From G958296245 sp965262055 (GTDB taxonomy: Bacteria > Chloroflexota > Dehalococcoidia > Lucifugimonadales > G958296245), in NCBI GenBank assembly GCA_965262055.1, contig CBDHEI010000002.1, positions 310,001 to 374,000 of the forward strand: a stretch of DNA of 64,000 nt, written 5' to 3'. A program made the position numbers and the translations under genes. The notes beneath the pieces are model-generated. The model searched no databases. It saw nothing but the letters and a program-made list of their open reading frames with translations, and was not told where the DNA came from. This document shows positions 26,315 through 35,781 of the stretch, piece after piece (position 1 is the first letter of the stretch; every line of letters starts with the position of its first letter).

Positions 26315-27718
26315 ATGAAGGATGGAGAGGGTCTTGCCGATGGGGTAGTGGGCGCCGGCGGGGTGGTGGGGCGGGCGATTTCGCTGGCGGAGGCGTCGAG
26401 GATTGCGGGGCAGGTGGGGGAGATGATCCGGGCCGGGCATGGGCAGTCGGCCTGGGAGATGATCCGGCACCTGCACCCGGCGGACATGGGGAGCATCGTC
26501 GCGGGTCTGCCGCGGGCGAGCAGGGACGTCATGTTGCGGGTGATGTCGCCGGAGACGGTCGTGTGGATGCTGCGGCAGATGAACCCGGTGGAGGCCGGGC
26601 GGGTAGGGACGCGGCTGGGGACGCAGGCGCTGACGTTCGTGCTGGGGCAGGTGCATCCGCTGCAGGCGCTGGCGACGTTGCGGCGGCTTTCGCTGCTGCG
26701 CGTGCATGGGGTGGGCGGACCGCCAGGGCAGCCGCTGGAAGAGGAGCTTCTTGCCGAGGCGCCCGGCACGGCGGAATCGCTGATGGTCTCGCAACTCCCT
26801 ACGGTGGGAATCGACGAACGAGCTGAGATGGCGCGTGAGAGCCTCATGGCGCTGGGGGATGAGAGGGACAAGTTCACTCACGTGGTGGTAGTGGACGAGG
26901 GCGGGGAACTCTACGGGCAGATAAGCATGGCGGACCTAGCGGTGGCGGCGGATGGGACGCCGGTGCGTTCGCTATCAGAGTCTGTCGTGGCGACGGTGTC
27001 CGCAGACACTCCGGCGGAGGAGTGCGCCCGGCTCCAGCGACACTACAACATCACGCAGATACCGGTAGTCGACGGGGGGAGGCTGATAGGAGCGATAGCG
27101 GCCGAATCGCTGCTGGGGGCGGCGGTGGAGGAAGACACGCGGCAGATGCTGCAGGTGGCGAACGTGGCGGGCGAGACGGTGGACGGGCCGATGTTGGAGT
27201 CGATACGGACGCGGCTGCCGTGGCTGACGGTGAACCTTGGGACGACGTTCCTTGCGGCGGCGACGGTGGCGATGTTCGAATCGACGCTGACGCAGGTGGT
27301 GGTGCTCGCCGCGTTCCTGCCTGTTGTGGCGGGGCAGGGCGGGATTGGCGGTACGCAGACGTTGACGCTGATAGTGCGGGCGATCGCGCTGGGCGAACTT
27401 GTAGGCGTGGGGGCGCAGCGGCTGCTGGTGCGAGAGGTGGCGCTGGGGCTGGTGCACGGGGTGTGGCTGGGGGTGCTGGTGGCGGTGATCGCGATAGTGT
27501 GGAAGCAGAATGTGGGCTTGGGGCTGGTGCTGGGGGTCGCGATGCTCGGGAACATGCTGATAGCGGGATCGGTGGGGGCGGCGGTGCCGCTGTTCCTGCG
27601 GCGGGTGGGGGTGGACCCGGCGGTGTCGTCGGCGGTGGTGGTGACGACGGTTACGGACGTGTTCGGGTTCCTGCTGTTCCTGGGGCTTGCGAGCGCGGCG
27701 ATTGGGTTGATCGTTTAG
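26315..27718 (+). CDS. mgtE: Magnesium transporter MgtE
   Basis: 467 residues. Order: an MgtE N-terminal helical domain (about 25-130: AWEMIRHLHPADMGSIVAGLP and repeats), two CBS domains (about 145-265: TVGIDERAEMARESL ... HVVVVDEGGELYGQISMADLA; VSADTPAEECARLQRHYNITQIPVVDGGRLIGAI), then five membrane segments. The pore signature PVVAGQGGIGGTQTLTLIVRAIALGE and the last segments SSAVVVTTVTDVFGFLLFLGLA are typical. CBS domains gate the channel according to internal Mg2+. Nine bases separate it from the MFS gene downstream, so the two are probably co-transcribed. Confidence 0.94.
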   Translation: MKDGEGLADGVVGAGGVVGRAISLAEASRIAGQVGEMIRAGHGQSAWEMIRHLHPADMGSIVAGLPRASRDVMLRVMSPETVVWMLRQMNPVEAGRVGTRLGTQALTFVLGQVHPLQALATLRRLSLLRVHGVGGPPGQPLEEELLAEAPGTAESLMVSQLPTVGIDERAEMARESLMALGDERDKFTHVVVVDEGGELYGQISMADLAVAADGTPVRSLSESVVATVSADTPAEECARLQRHYNITQIPVVDGGRLIGAIAAESLLGAAVEEDTRQMLQVANVAGETVDGPMLESIRTRLPWLTVNLGTTFLAAATVAMFESTLTQVVVLAAFLPVVAGQGGIGGTQTLTLIVRAIALGELVGVGAQRLLVREVALGLVHGVWLGVLVAVIAIVWKQNVGLGLVLGVAMLGNMLIAGSVGAAVPLFLRRVGVDPAVSSAVVVTTVTDVFGFLLFLGLASAAIGLIV

Positions 27719-27727
27719 GGTGACCAG

Positions 27728-29758
27728 ATGATAGCGTTATTGCGTCCGAGCCCCACGCTGACCGGGCAAGAGGTGCGCCGGAGCCTTCACATGATGGTGT
27801 GGGAGGGGTTGGCGTCGGGAGGGGTGTTCAGCGTGGCGAGCGGCGGGTTCATGGCGGCGTTCGCGCTGGCGCTGGGGGCGAACAACCTGCAGGTGGGGAT
27901 ACTGGCCGCGCTGCCGTTCGTGACGCAGGTGGCGCAGCTGCCGGCGGTGCTGGCGGTGGAGCGGTACCGGGTCAGGAAGGCGATTGGCGTCCCGGCCCTG
28001 CTTGGGGCGCACCTGATGTGGGCGCCCATCGGAGCTGTTCCGTTCCTCCTGGAGACGCCGGGCGCCGCGGCCGTGGCAGTGGTCATCTTGCTGCTGGCGC
28101 TGCGGGGGCTATTCGCGCCGGTGTGGGCGACGACCTGGACCAGCTGGATGCGGGACCTGGTGCCGCAGGACGTGCTGGGGAGCTACTACGGGCGGCGGCT
28201 GGCGGTTATCACGGTAGCGATGGCGGTGGTCGGGCTAGGGGCCAGCTTCTTCGTGCGGTGGTGGGAGAGCGTGTCGGCGCCCGAGGACGCGATACTCGCC
28301 TATTCGTTGCTGTTGGTTGGAGGCTCCCTCACGTTCGGGCTGGCGAGCACGTGGTGCGCGTTGCGGGCGAGCGAGCCGTCGATGCCGGCGGCTGCGGAGT
28401 CGGGGAGATCGGCGCTGTCGGTGTTGGCGGAGCCGCTGCGGGACCGGAACTTTTCGCAGCTAGTGAGGTTCCTGTTCGTATGGAGCCTGGTCTCGAACCT
28501 GGCGATCCCGTTCTTTGCGGTGTATATGCTCAAGGAGCTGGGGTTGTCACTGAGCGCCGTGATTGGATTCACGGTGCTCAGCCAGACGACGAGCGTGCTG
28601 TTCACGCGGGTGTGGGGGCCGATGGCGGACCGGGTCGGGAGCAAGCCGGTGCTGTCGCTGTCGGCGTCGCTGTACCTGCTGGTCATCTTCGGGTGGGTGT
28701 TCGCCAGCCATCCGGAGCGGCACTTTCTCACGCTGCCGTTGCTGGCGGTGCTGCACATGTTCGCGGGCGTAGCGGCGGCGGGAGTGGGCCTTACGATGAG
28801 CACACTGACGCTGAAGGAGGCCCCGGCGGGGAAGGCGACACCGTTCCTGAGCGTTGCCAGCATAGCGGCGAGTGTAGGGGCGGGGATTGGGCCTGTGGCC
28901 GGCGGGCTGATGGCGGACTTCTTCGCGGTAAGGACGCTGGGGGTGGACCTGAGCTGGGCATCGCCGAACGGGGTGTTGGAGCTGCCGGCGCTGTCCTTGA
29001 CGGGGTTCGACTTCCTGTTCGCGATCGCTTTCGTGCTCGGGCTGTTGTCGCTGAACCTGCTGGTGGCTCTGCGCGAGGAGGGCGAATTGTCACGGGAGAC
29101 GGCGCTCGGCGAGCTGGCAGGGCGGGGCGGCCCCGCTGCGCGGGCGGTGTCTTCGGTGCCGGGTCTTGGGGCGGTGTCGGCATTCTCGTACGGCTACCTG
29201 AAGCGGGTGCCGGGGGCGGACGTCGCCCTGGGTGTGACGGCCTACCAGTTGGCGGCGTCGGCGCAGGCGGCGGCGGCGTCCGCCAGCAGGGGGCGAGAGC
29301 TGGTGCGAGACGTGGCGTCAGCGGTGGGCGGGGTCGTAGGGGAGGCGATCGACGAGGTGGAGGATGCCGCCGGCCGTGGGCTGGAGCTGGCGCGTCACGC
29401 GACGCGCGGGGCGGCGCACGTGGGGGAGGACCTGACCGGGCAGGTGGGCAGGGTCGCCCGGGGCGCGGTGCTGGGGACGCTGCGCACGCTGGCGCACCGT
29501 GGGGTTGCGCCGGTCGAGGCGCTGCGCGGGGCGGGTTACGGCGCCGTGGAGGGGGCTGTGGAGGCTGGCCGGGACCCCGCGGAGGCGGCGGCGGCGGCGT
29601 TGGCAGCGGCGCGCGCGGCGGCCTCGGAGCTGGGGGTGTCCGCGGAGGAGGCAGCTTCCGCGCTGGCCGCGGGCGTGCTGGATGCGGCAGCGGCCTCGGG
29701 GGCGGAGGCGCTGAGGGCGGTGCGGGAGGCGTTGCACGGAGAGCTGGGCAAGGGATAG
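27728..29758 (+). CDS. MFS transporter with long Ala-rich amphipathic C-terminal extension
   Basis: 676 residues. The first ~450 form an MFS permease with about twelve membrane segments (for example GVFSVASGGFMAAFALALGA, FLFAIAFVLGLLSLNLLVAL), starting from a short cytoplasmic N-terminus. The last ~190 residues have no membrane segments and are dominated by Ala, Gly, Arg and Glu with repeated patterns such as GRGLELARHATRGAAHVGEDL and EAAAAALAAARAAASELG, which should form long amphipathic helices or a coiled coil. Such a tail is not part of the ordinary MFS fold. Substrate unknown. Probable operon with mgtE. Confidence 0.85.
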   Translation: MIALLRPSPTLTGQEVRRSLHMMVWEGLASGGVFSVASGGFMAAFALALGANNLQVGILAALPFVTQVAQLPAVLAVERYRVRKAIGVPALLGAHLMWAPIGAVPFLLETPGAAAVAVVILLLALRGLFAPVWATTWTSWMRDLVPQDVLGSYYGRRLAVITVAMAVVGLGASFFVRWWESVSAPEDAILAYSLLLVGGSLTFGLASTWCALRASEPSMPAAAESGRSALSVLAEPLRDRNFSQLVRFLFVWSLVSNLAIPFFAVYMLKELGLSLSAVIGFTVLSQTTSVLFTRVWGPMADRVGSKPVLSLSASLYLLVIFGWVFASHPERHFLTLPLLAVLHMFAGVAAAGVGLTMSTLTLKEAPAGKATPFLSVASIAASVGAGIGPVAGGLMADFFAVRTLGVDLSWASPNGVLELPALSLTGFDFLFAIAFVLGLLSLNLLVALREEGELSRETALGELAGRGGPAARAVSSVPGLGAVSAFSYGYLKRVPGADVALGVTAYQLAASAQAAAASASRGRELVRDVASAVGGVVGEAIDEVEDAAGRGLELARHATRGAAHVGEDLTGQVGRVARGAVLGTLRTLAHRGVAPVEALRGAGYGAVEGAVEAGRDPAEAAAAALAAARAAASELGVSAEEAASALAAGVLDAAAASGAEALRAVREALHGELGKG

Positions 29759-29908
29759 GGCCCTTCTCGGTTCCGGTCGAAGCCCGTGGGCCCTGAATTC
29801 GTCGAAGGGCCGCAGGTCACATCGAGCGGTGTCCCTGGCAGCCCCCGGCCGTCCTGCGCCCCTGTGCCTATGGAGTACAATGGGCGGCGCAGATGCGAGG
29901 GGGAGCCC

Positions 29909-30775
29909 ATGATCGTCGACACTCACGTCCACTTCATCGACCCCACGAGACCCCAGGGCGCACCGTATCCGGACCCGCAGCAGGAGTCCCGCCTCTACCG
30001 TACCGTGCTGCCCCACCACTACAAGGCCATCACCGCGCGGCTTGGCGTGACCGGCGTGGTGGTCGTCGAGGCGAGCCACTGGGTCGAGGACAACCAGTGG
30101 CTCCTGGACATGGCCGCCGCCGAACCCCTGATCGTCGGGTTCTCAGGCAACCTGGACATGCGCGAGGACTCGTTCGAGGACCACGTGAACAGATTCGCCG
30201 CCAATCCCCTCTTTCGAGGAATACGCGCCCGGTCCCTCGACAGCACCGACTACTCCACCCCAGCCGTCCTCAGGGCTGCGGAGGTCCTCGCCGAGAAGGA
30301 CCTGCAGATGGATGTCAACATGGGCTACTACGACATGGAGTACCTCTTGCAGCTGGCCGACGCCGTGCCCCAGCTCAGGATCGTCATCAATCACATAGGG
30401 GCAGGCCGTCCCATTGACGGCGTAGCCGCGAACCCCGAGTGGGCCGACGTGATGCGGCGGATGGCTGGGCGCCCCAACGTCTTCTGCAAGGTGTCGGCAG
30501 TGCTCCAGCACAGCGCGGTCCTGCCCGCTCCGGAAGGCGTGGACTTCTACAGGCCCACCCTCGACGTCCTGTGGGACGCGTTCGGCGAGGACCGGCTCGT
30601 GTACGGCAGCAACTGGCCCAACGTCGAGCAGATCGGCCCCTACTCCCAGGAGCTGGCGATAACGTCCGGGTATTTCCGGGAGAAGGGGGACGCGGCGTCG
30701 GAGAAGTTCCTCTGGCGGAACGGGAAGGCCGTGTACAAGTGGACCGACCGGTCGCGGGAGGCGGCTCAACCGTGA
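29909..30775 (+). CDS. Amidohydrolase family 2 (TIM-barrel fold) metal-dependent hydrolase
   Basis: 288 residues from ATG at 29909 after GGGGGAG. Motifs: IVDTHVHFIDPTRP (metal His pair), GVTGVVVVEASHWVEDNQWLL, GFSGNLDMRE, IVINHIGAGRPIDG (His), and DRLVYGSNWPNVE (the final Asp position is Asn here, within GSNWP, as in several lactonase-like members). It resembles 2-pyrone-4,6-dicarboxylate lactonase/fuconolactone hydrolase type proteins. Probably a lactonase in sugar-acid or aromatic catabolism. Confidence 0.88.
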   Translation: MIVDTHVHFIDPTRPQGAPYPDPQQESRLYRTVLPHHYKAITARLGVTGVVVVEASHWVEDNQWLLDMAAAEPLIVGFSGNLDMREDSFEDHVNRFAANPLFRGIRARSLDSTDYSTPAVLRAAEVLAEKDLQMDVNMGYYDMEYLLQLADAVPQLRIVINHIGAGRPIDGVAANPEWADVMRRMAGRPNVFCKVSAVLQHSAVLPAPEGVDFYRPTLDVLWDAFGEDRLVYGSNWPNVEQIGPYSQELAITSGYFREKGDAASEKFLWRNGKAVYKWTDRSREAAQP

Positions 30776-30846
30776 GTGACTGCGAGGTACTGGCGCGAGC
30801 GGATGACCATCCGCGCCCTCTCTTTCGTTAGAGGGAGAGTGTTGGA

Positions 30847-32064
30847 GTGAGGTCGATGACCGGGCAACAGCCTCCTGACGCCCCACAACAGGGACCTGGC
30901 CAGCAGGCCTGGATAAGGTGGCGGCGCGCGGGGCTCGTCGCGGTTGCCTTGGCGGTCATGGCCGTCATACTATACCTCGCTCGCGGGGCCCTCCTTCCAT
31001 TCATCATCAGCGTGGTGTTGGCCCAGCTCTTCTATCCGGTCGTGGTGTTCCTGGAGAAGCGGCTGCCGGGCCACAACCGTATGCCGGGCGTTAGCCGCAT
31101 CGTCTCGATACTCATAATCTACGTGGCGTTCGCGGGGGTCGTCGCGGGCGTCCTGTACCTCACGGTCCCGCCCCTGTTTGCCGAGTCGGAGGAGCTGCTG
31201 CAGACCTTCCCCGATCTGTACGAACGCGCGAGGTCCACGGTGGAAGGCTGGTCCCAGGAATACGCGGAGCGGATACCCGTCGAACTGCGGACTCAGATCG
31301 AGGAGGCTGTGGCAGCGGGGGGCAATGTGCTGGCAGAGGCGGGTTGGGGCATCGTCCAACGGACTGTGAGCGGGGTATCGAACGCCGTGACGATCGTGAT
31401 CGGCCTCGCGGTCATGCCGTTCTTCCTGTTCTACGTGCTCAAGGACCGCGAGAGGGTCGTTGGCGGCCTCTACCCGCTCATGTCCGAGCGCGGACGAACG
31501 CACACACGCAACGTCATCTCAATCGCCAACGGCGTGATAGGCTCCTACGTCCGGGGGCAGCTGATGAGCGCGACGGTCGTCGGGGTGCTGGTGTTCATCG
31601 GGCTGTCCATCCTGGGCATCAAGTTCGCCGCCATCCTGGGACTGGTGGCCGGTCTGTTCGGCCTGATCCCGATAATCGGGCCCCTGCTCGGGGCAGTGCC
31701 GGGTCTGCTGGTCACGCTTGCAAGCTCGCCCAGCCAGACGATATGGGTCGCGCTGGTCTACGTCGTCGTTCAACTCATAGAAAACAACGTCGTCACGCCG
31801 CGCATACAGAGCAACGCCGTGCGGCTGAACCCGGCGATGATCATGGTCACCCTGGTGGTGGCCAGCGAGGTCTCGGGACTGTGGGGGGTCATCGTCGCCG
31901 TGCCCCTGGTCGCCGCCACGAGGGACGTGTTCGTCTACTTCTACGAACAGTGGGACACCGGCAAGAGCGAAGCACCTCAGATGGCCGGAGACGAAGGCGA
32001 CCCAGAAACGACAACGCCCGAGGGTGCTGCCGTGGCGGAAGGCGAGCCGCAGGAACTGGCATGA
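30847..32064 (+). CDS. AI-2E family transporter (YdiK/PerM-like)
   Basis: 405 residues; start GTG at 30847, with ATG at 30856 as alternative. About eight membrane segments: LVAVALAVMAVILYL, LLPFIISVVLAQLFYPVVVF, IVSILIIYVAFAGVVAGVLYL, a large soluble stretch (about 110-180), AVTIVIGLAVMPFFLFYVLKDRE, VVGVLVFIGLSILGIKFAAILGLVAGLFGLIPIIGPLLGAVPG, and QTIWVALVYVVVQLIENNVVTPRI, the family hallmark. The acidic C-terminal tail is disordered. The family includes exporters of AI-2 and Na+(Li+)/H+ antiporters; the role here is not readable. Confidence 0.9.
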   Translation: MRSMTGQQPPDAPQQGPGQQAWIRWRRAGLVAVALAVMAVILYLARGALLPFIISVVLAQLFYPVVVFLEKRLPGHNRMPGVSRIVSILIIYVAFAGVVAGVLYLTVPPLFAESEELLQTFPDLYERARSTVEGWSQEYAERIPVELRTQIEEAVAAGGNVLAEAGWGIVQRTVSGVSNAVTIVIGLAVMPFFLFYVLKDRERVVGGLYPLMSERGRTHTRNVISIANGVIGSYVRGQLMSATVVGVLVFIGLSILGIKFAAILGLVAGLFGLIPIIGPLLGAVPGLLVTLASSPSQTIWVALVYVVVQLIENNVVTPRIQSNAVRLNPAMIMVTLVVASEVSGLWGVIVAVPLVAATRDVFVYFYEQWDTGKSEAPQMAGDEGDPETTTPEGAAVAEGEPQELA

Positions 32065-32196
32065 GTGTAGGCACCGCCCAGCTACGCGGGCGCGGTCCGG
32101 TTGGCGGGCAGAGGTACTACAAGCTGCCGGGTGGGGCGCCGCACCCGGGAATCCCTCCCAATGGAGGGAGGGGATTGAGGTGAGGTGGAGATGTCC

Positions 32197-33576
32197 CTAT
32201 GCGTAGCTCTCTCGAGCCGGGGCTTTCTGACGGGCGACACCCCAGGTCATGCGTTTGAACCGGCGGCCGAGGCCCCGCTCAATCTCCCGCCACTTCCCCT
32301 CTTCATCCGGAGTGATGAACGTGACCGCCTCGCCGGCGCGGCCCATGCGGCCGGTCCGTCCGACCCGGTGTGTGAAGAGCAGATCTGTGTCCGGCAGGTC
32401 ATAGTTGATGACCTGTTCGATGCCCTCGATGTCCAGGCCCCTGGCAGCGACATTCGTTGCAACCAGGATTGGGGCCTCGCCGGAACGGAAATTCTTCATC
32501 ACACGCTCGCGGGCGTTCTGACTGAGGTTGCCCTGGAGCGCCCCAACGGGATAACCCATGTCGTCGAGCTCTTTCGCCAGCCTCTTGACGCCGTGCTTGG
32601 TCTTGCCGAAGACAAGGATCGGGGCGCCGTGCCGCTCGTTCAGCAGGTCTCGGAGGACCTCGATCTTGTCGCTCTTGCGGATGCTGTACACGAGGTGTTC
32701 CACCGTGGGCAGGGACTGCAGGTCTGCGTCCACTTCGACCGTTACGGGGTCGTTCAGGTGCTTCGCAGCGGTCTTGGCTACCCACTCAGGCATGGTGGCG
32801 GACAGGAGCGCCGTCTGGCGTTCCGAGGGCGTCTCGCCAAGGATCGCCTCAACATCGTGGGCGAACCCTCTATCCAGCATCTCGTCGGCTTCATCCAGCA
32901 CCATGTATCGGACCGATCGGAGGTCCAGGGTGCCCTGGCGTATATGGTCCAGCGTCCGTCCCGGCGTGGCGATGATGATATGAGTGCCGTTCCTCAACGC
33001 TGCGCACTCCGGCACCAACGACCGGCCGCCGTACAGTAACGTCACGCGAAGGCGCTGCGACGATGCGAGGGCCTCTGTGACTTCGGCCACCTGAATGGCC
33101 AGCTCCCGCGTGGGCACTAGCACAAGCGCCTGAATCCGCCGAACCGACGGGTCGCACTTTTCCACCATGGGAACGGCGAACGCGAGGGTCTTGCCGGACC
33201 CCGTGCGTGCCTGACCTATCAGGTCACGGCCCTCCAGCAGGTGCGGAATGGACTTTTCTTGAATGGGTGTGGGCCCGGAGATGTCCATCTTGGCAATCGC
33301 CCGTCTAGTAGCGGCTTTCAGGGCCATACCGGGGAATACGGAATCCACGGCGATGCCGGGATCATCAGGGTATTCATCGTCCAATGCCGGCTCGATCACG
33401 GCTGCTTTGGCCGGGGCTGGGGGACGGTAACGACGGGACCGGAAGCACGAGCCGCAGTAGACCGGCTTGTCAGGGTTTGGCAGGAAGGGAACGGAGGTAG
33501 ATGCACTACAGGCGGTACATACCGCCGGGTGCTGCTCGGGTAGTCGGGTGCGGGTAGTCATAGGTATGGATGGCAT
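32197..33576 (-). CDS. DEAD-box RNA helicase with N-terminal zinc ribbon
   Basis: 459 residues. N-terminal ~50 residues carry CTACSAS and YCGSCFRSR, four cysteines of a zinc ribbon. The helicase core has PTPIQEKSIPHLLEGRDLIG (Q motif), GQARTGSGKTLAF (I), PTRELAIQ (Ia), VLDEADEMLDRGF (II), LLSATMPEW (III), APILVFGKTKHGVKRL (IV), ATNVAARGLDIEGIEQVINYDLP (V) and HRVGRTGRMGRAGEAV (VI). There is no long C-terminal RNA-binding extension. A cold-shock or ribosome-assembly helicase role is likely. Confidence 0.94.
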   Translation of the reverse strand: MPSIPMTTRTRLPEQHPAVCTACSASTSVPFLPNPDKPVYCGSCFRSRRYRPPAPAKAAVIEPALDDEYPDDPGIAVDSVFPGMALKAATRRAIAKMDISGPTPIQEKSIPHLLEGRDLIGQARTGSGKTLAFAVPMVEKCDPSVRRIQALVLVPTRELAIQVAEVTEALASSQRLRVTLLYGGRSLVPECAALRNGTHIIIATPGRTLDHIRQGTLDLRSVRYMVLDEADEMLDRGFAHDVEAILGETPSERQTALLSATMPEWVAKTAAKHLNDPVTVEVDADLQSLPTVEHLVYSIRKSDKIEVLRDLLNERHGAPILVFGKTKHGVKRLAKELDDMGYPVGALQGNLSQNARERVMKNFRSGEAPILVATNVAARGLDIEGIEQVINYDLPDTDLLFTHRVGRTGRMGRAGEAVTFITPDEEGKWREIERGLGRRFKRMTWGVARQKAPARESYA

Positions 33577-33904
33577 GCGGGAATAGAGTACCTCTATCTA
33601 GTGAAGTGCAACAATGAGCCAGCGCGGGGTGGAGAAGACGAGACAACGGGACGACAGATGGTGGCCGCTGCTGTATAAGCCGGGACGCGCCGGTTACGTG
33701 CGTGGGCCCAGTATAGCAGAATCTCCGCGAACGGTCCCTGACCGGCTTGCGGCGGTAGCTGTTCAGACTTGGTGAGGTTCTTCTGCACCAGCGTAGTCCC
33801 GATAAGGCAGACGTCCTTGGTTCCCGCCCGCCCTTTGGAAAGGGCATTATATACTTGACTCCCATATGATACTGTGGCATTATCTCCATATAGGGAGATG
33901 GACT

Positions 33905-34834
33905 ATGGCACGTGGCAATCGAACGGTCAGCACCTTTGAACTATTCGATATGATACCCGATGCTGAGGCCGCCCGGCTCTACCTTGAAGGGCGTCGCTGG
34001 CATGGTTCTCCGTCCTGCCCACTATGCGGAGCCTTGGAGAACATCACCGCCCGGACTGGTAAGCGCGTGGGCTATTACCGATGCCACGGTTGCGCCGGGG
34101 AGTTCACCGTTCGTACCGGGACGATTTTCGAGCGCTCCCATGTGCCGCTCAACAAGTGGGTCTATGCGATGTACTTGCTGGTGACGGCACGCAAAGGGGT
34201 CTCATCGCTCCAGCTATCGAAGGAAATCGGTGTCACGCAGAAGACGGCTTGGTTTATGCTGGGCCGCCTCCGTGAGGCGTGTGGTGACGACTCCGACTCA
34301 CTGAGCGGCATTGTTGAGGTTGACGAGACCTACATCGGCAGCAAGGAGCACAACAAGCATGAGTCGAAGAAGCTTCATGCTGGACGCGGACCTGTCGGGA
34401 AGCAGCCCGTGCTCGGAATGCGCGGGCGCGGCGGGAAGTCCATCGCCCAGCCAATTACCCGGACAGACGGGGATACTCTTCGCAGTACCATTGAGCAGCA
34501 CGTAGCACCGGGGGCTACCGTCTACACGGACGAACACAGCGGCTACAATGCCCTTGCGGGCTACTCGCGGGGGACGGTCAATCACGGCGCGAGAGAATAC
34601 GTCGGGGCCGGCGACATCCATATCAACTCGGCGGAGTCGATGTGGACAGTGCTCAAGCGCAGCATCTATGGCATCTGGCACCACGTTAGTGTCAAGCACC
34701 TAGGTCGCTACGTGAACGAGGCGACGTTTCGGCTCAACTAGGGCAATGTCGATCCTCACACGCTGGACAGACTCGCAGTGTTCGTCGAGAACGCCTTCGG
34801 CGCACGAATCACTTACAAGGAGTTGATCGCATGA
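33905..34834 (+). pseudogene. IS1595 (ISXO2-like) transposase with in-frame amber stop
   Basis: From ATG at 33905 (after AGGGAG) the frame reads 278 residues to a TAG at 34739-34741, then continues for 30 more sensible codons (GNVDPHTLDRLAVFVENAF ...) to TGA at 34832-34834. A CAG-to-TAG change is the simplest explanation. Motifs: zinc ribbon CPLCG ... YRCHGCAGEF, helix-turn-helix GVSSLQLSKEIGVTQKTAWFMLGRLR, catalytic VEVDETYIGSKEHNKH and VYTDEHSGYN, and HINSAESMWTVLKRSIYGIWH. The lost C-terminal tail is outside the catalytic core, so the truncated protein might retain some activity. The final TGA overlaps the ATG of the passenger gene (ATGA). Confidence 0.85.
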
Positions 34835-35781
34835 GGGAGGCACTTGACGCAATCACGGACAAGGTACTGGCGCATCGGCCCTTAGCACCTCCGCTCAAGG
34901 TAATCGCAGGACAGCCGGATCGCCCACTGGCTGTCGCTGACATCGAAATCCCATGCTATGTGTTGGAGGACGAGACCCGGGTATTGAGTCAACGTGGATT
35001 CCTAGGCGCGCTGTCAATGTCACGGGCGAGTGTTCGAGACGGCGGAGACCGAATGGCGATTTTCGTGGGACAAAATACCTTTGCGCCGCATGTTACAGGC
35101 AAAACTCTGGCGGAGACCAAACAGCCGATCTTGTTCGCTCCTCCACACGGTGGGCGCACAGCATACGGCTATCCTGCCACACTTCTCACGGATATTTGTG
35201 ATGTCGTGCTTGCGGCCCGTGCAGCCGGAGGCTTGCAACCACATCAACTCCATATTGCAGAAAGGTGTGAAATACTAATCCGAGGTCTCGCGCGAGTCGG
35301 CATCATCGCCCTTGTAGATGAGGCTACGGGCTACCAGCGCATCCGCGAGGAACGCGCCCTTGCCACGATCCTTGAGAAGTTCCTTGACCAAGAACTCCAA
35401 CCCTGGACCCGTACGTTCCCCTTCACATTCTACGAACAGATATTCCGGCTCAAGGGCTGGGGCAGTGCTGAAGGGGTGCAGCGCCCATCCGTGATCGGGC
35501 ACTACACGAACAATTTCGTTTACGAGCGGATCGCTCCGGGGGTGTTGAACGAACTCCGTAGCCGCAATCCCGTGTTGCCGCAAGGCTGGCGGAAGAACCG
35601 GCATCACCAATGGTTCACGCCGGAGTTCGGCAATCCCCGGCTCAAGGAGCATCTTGAAGGCGTCACAGCACTCATGCGGGCAGCACCGAGCTGGACCTCC
35701 TTCAAGCGCAGCCTTGATCGCGCTTACCCAAGGTCGGGGACACAATTCTCGATGGCGATTGACGAAGACGACCATCAGTAG
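34831..35781 (+). CDS. P63C-domain protein, passenger gene of the IS1595-type element
   Basis: 316 residues. The C-terminal half has the P63C domain: ALVDEATGYQRIREERAL, FLDQELQPWTRTFPFTFYEQIFRLKGW, HYTNNFVYERIAPGVLNELRSRNP, HHQWFTPEFGNPRLKEHLEGVTALMRAAPSWTSFKRSLDRAYP. The N-terminal half (LEDETRVLSQRGFLGAL...) is the usual partner region. P63C proteins occur in phages and mobile DNA; their biochemical function is not known to me. The gene lies within the inverted repeats and its ATG overlaps the transposase stop by the ATGA arrangement, so the two are translationally linked and move together. Confidence 0.85.
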   Translation: MREALDAITDKVLAHRPLAPPLKVIAGQPDRPLAVADIEIPCYVLEDETRVLSQRGFLGALSMSRASVRDGGDRMAIFVGQNTFAPHVTGKTLAETKQPILFAPPHGGRTAYGYPATLLTDICDVVLAARAAGGLQPHQLHIAERCEILIRGLARVGIIALVDEATGYQRIREERALATILEKFLDQELQPWTRTFPFTFYEQIFRLKGWGSAEGVQRPSVIGHYTNNFVYERIAPGVLNELRSRNPVLPQGWRKNRHHQWFTPEFGNPRLKEHLEGVTALMRAAPSWTSFKRSLDRAYPRSGTQFSMAIDEDDHQ

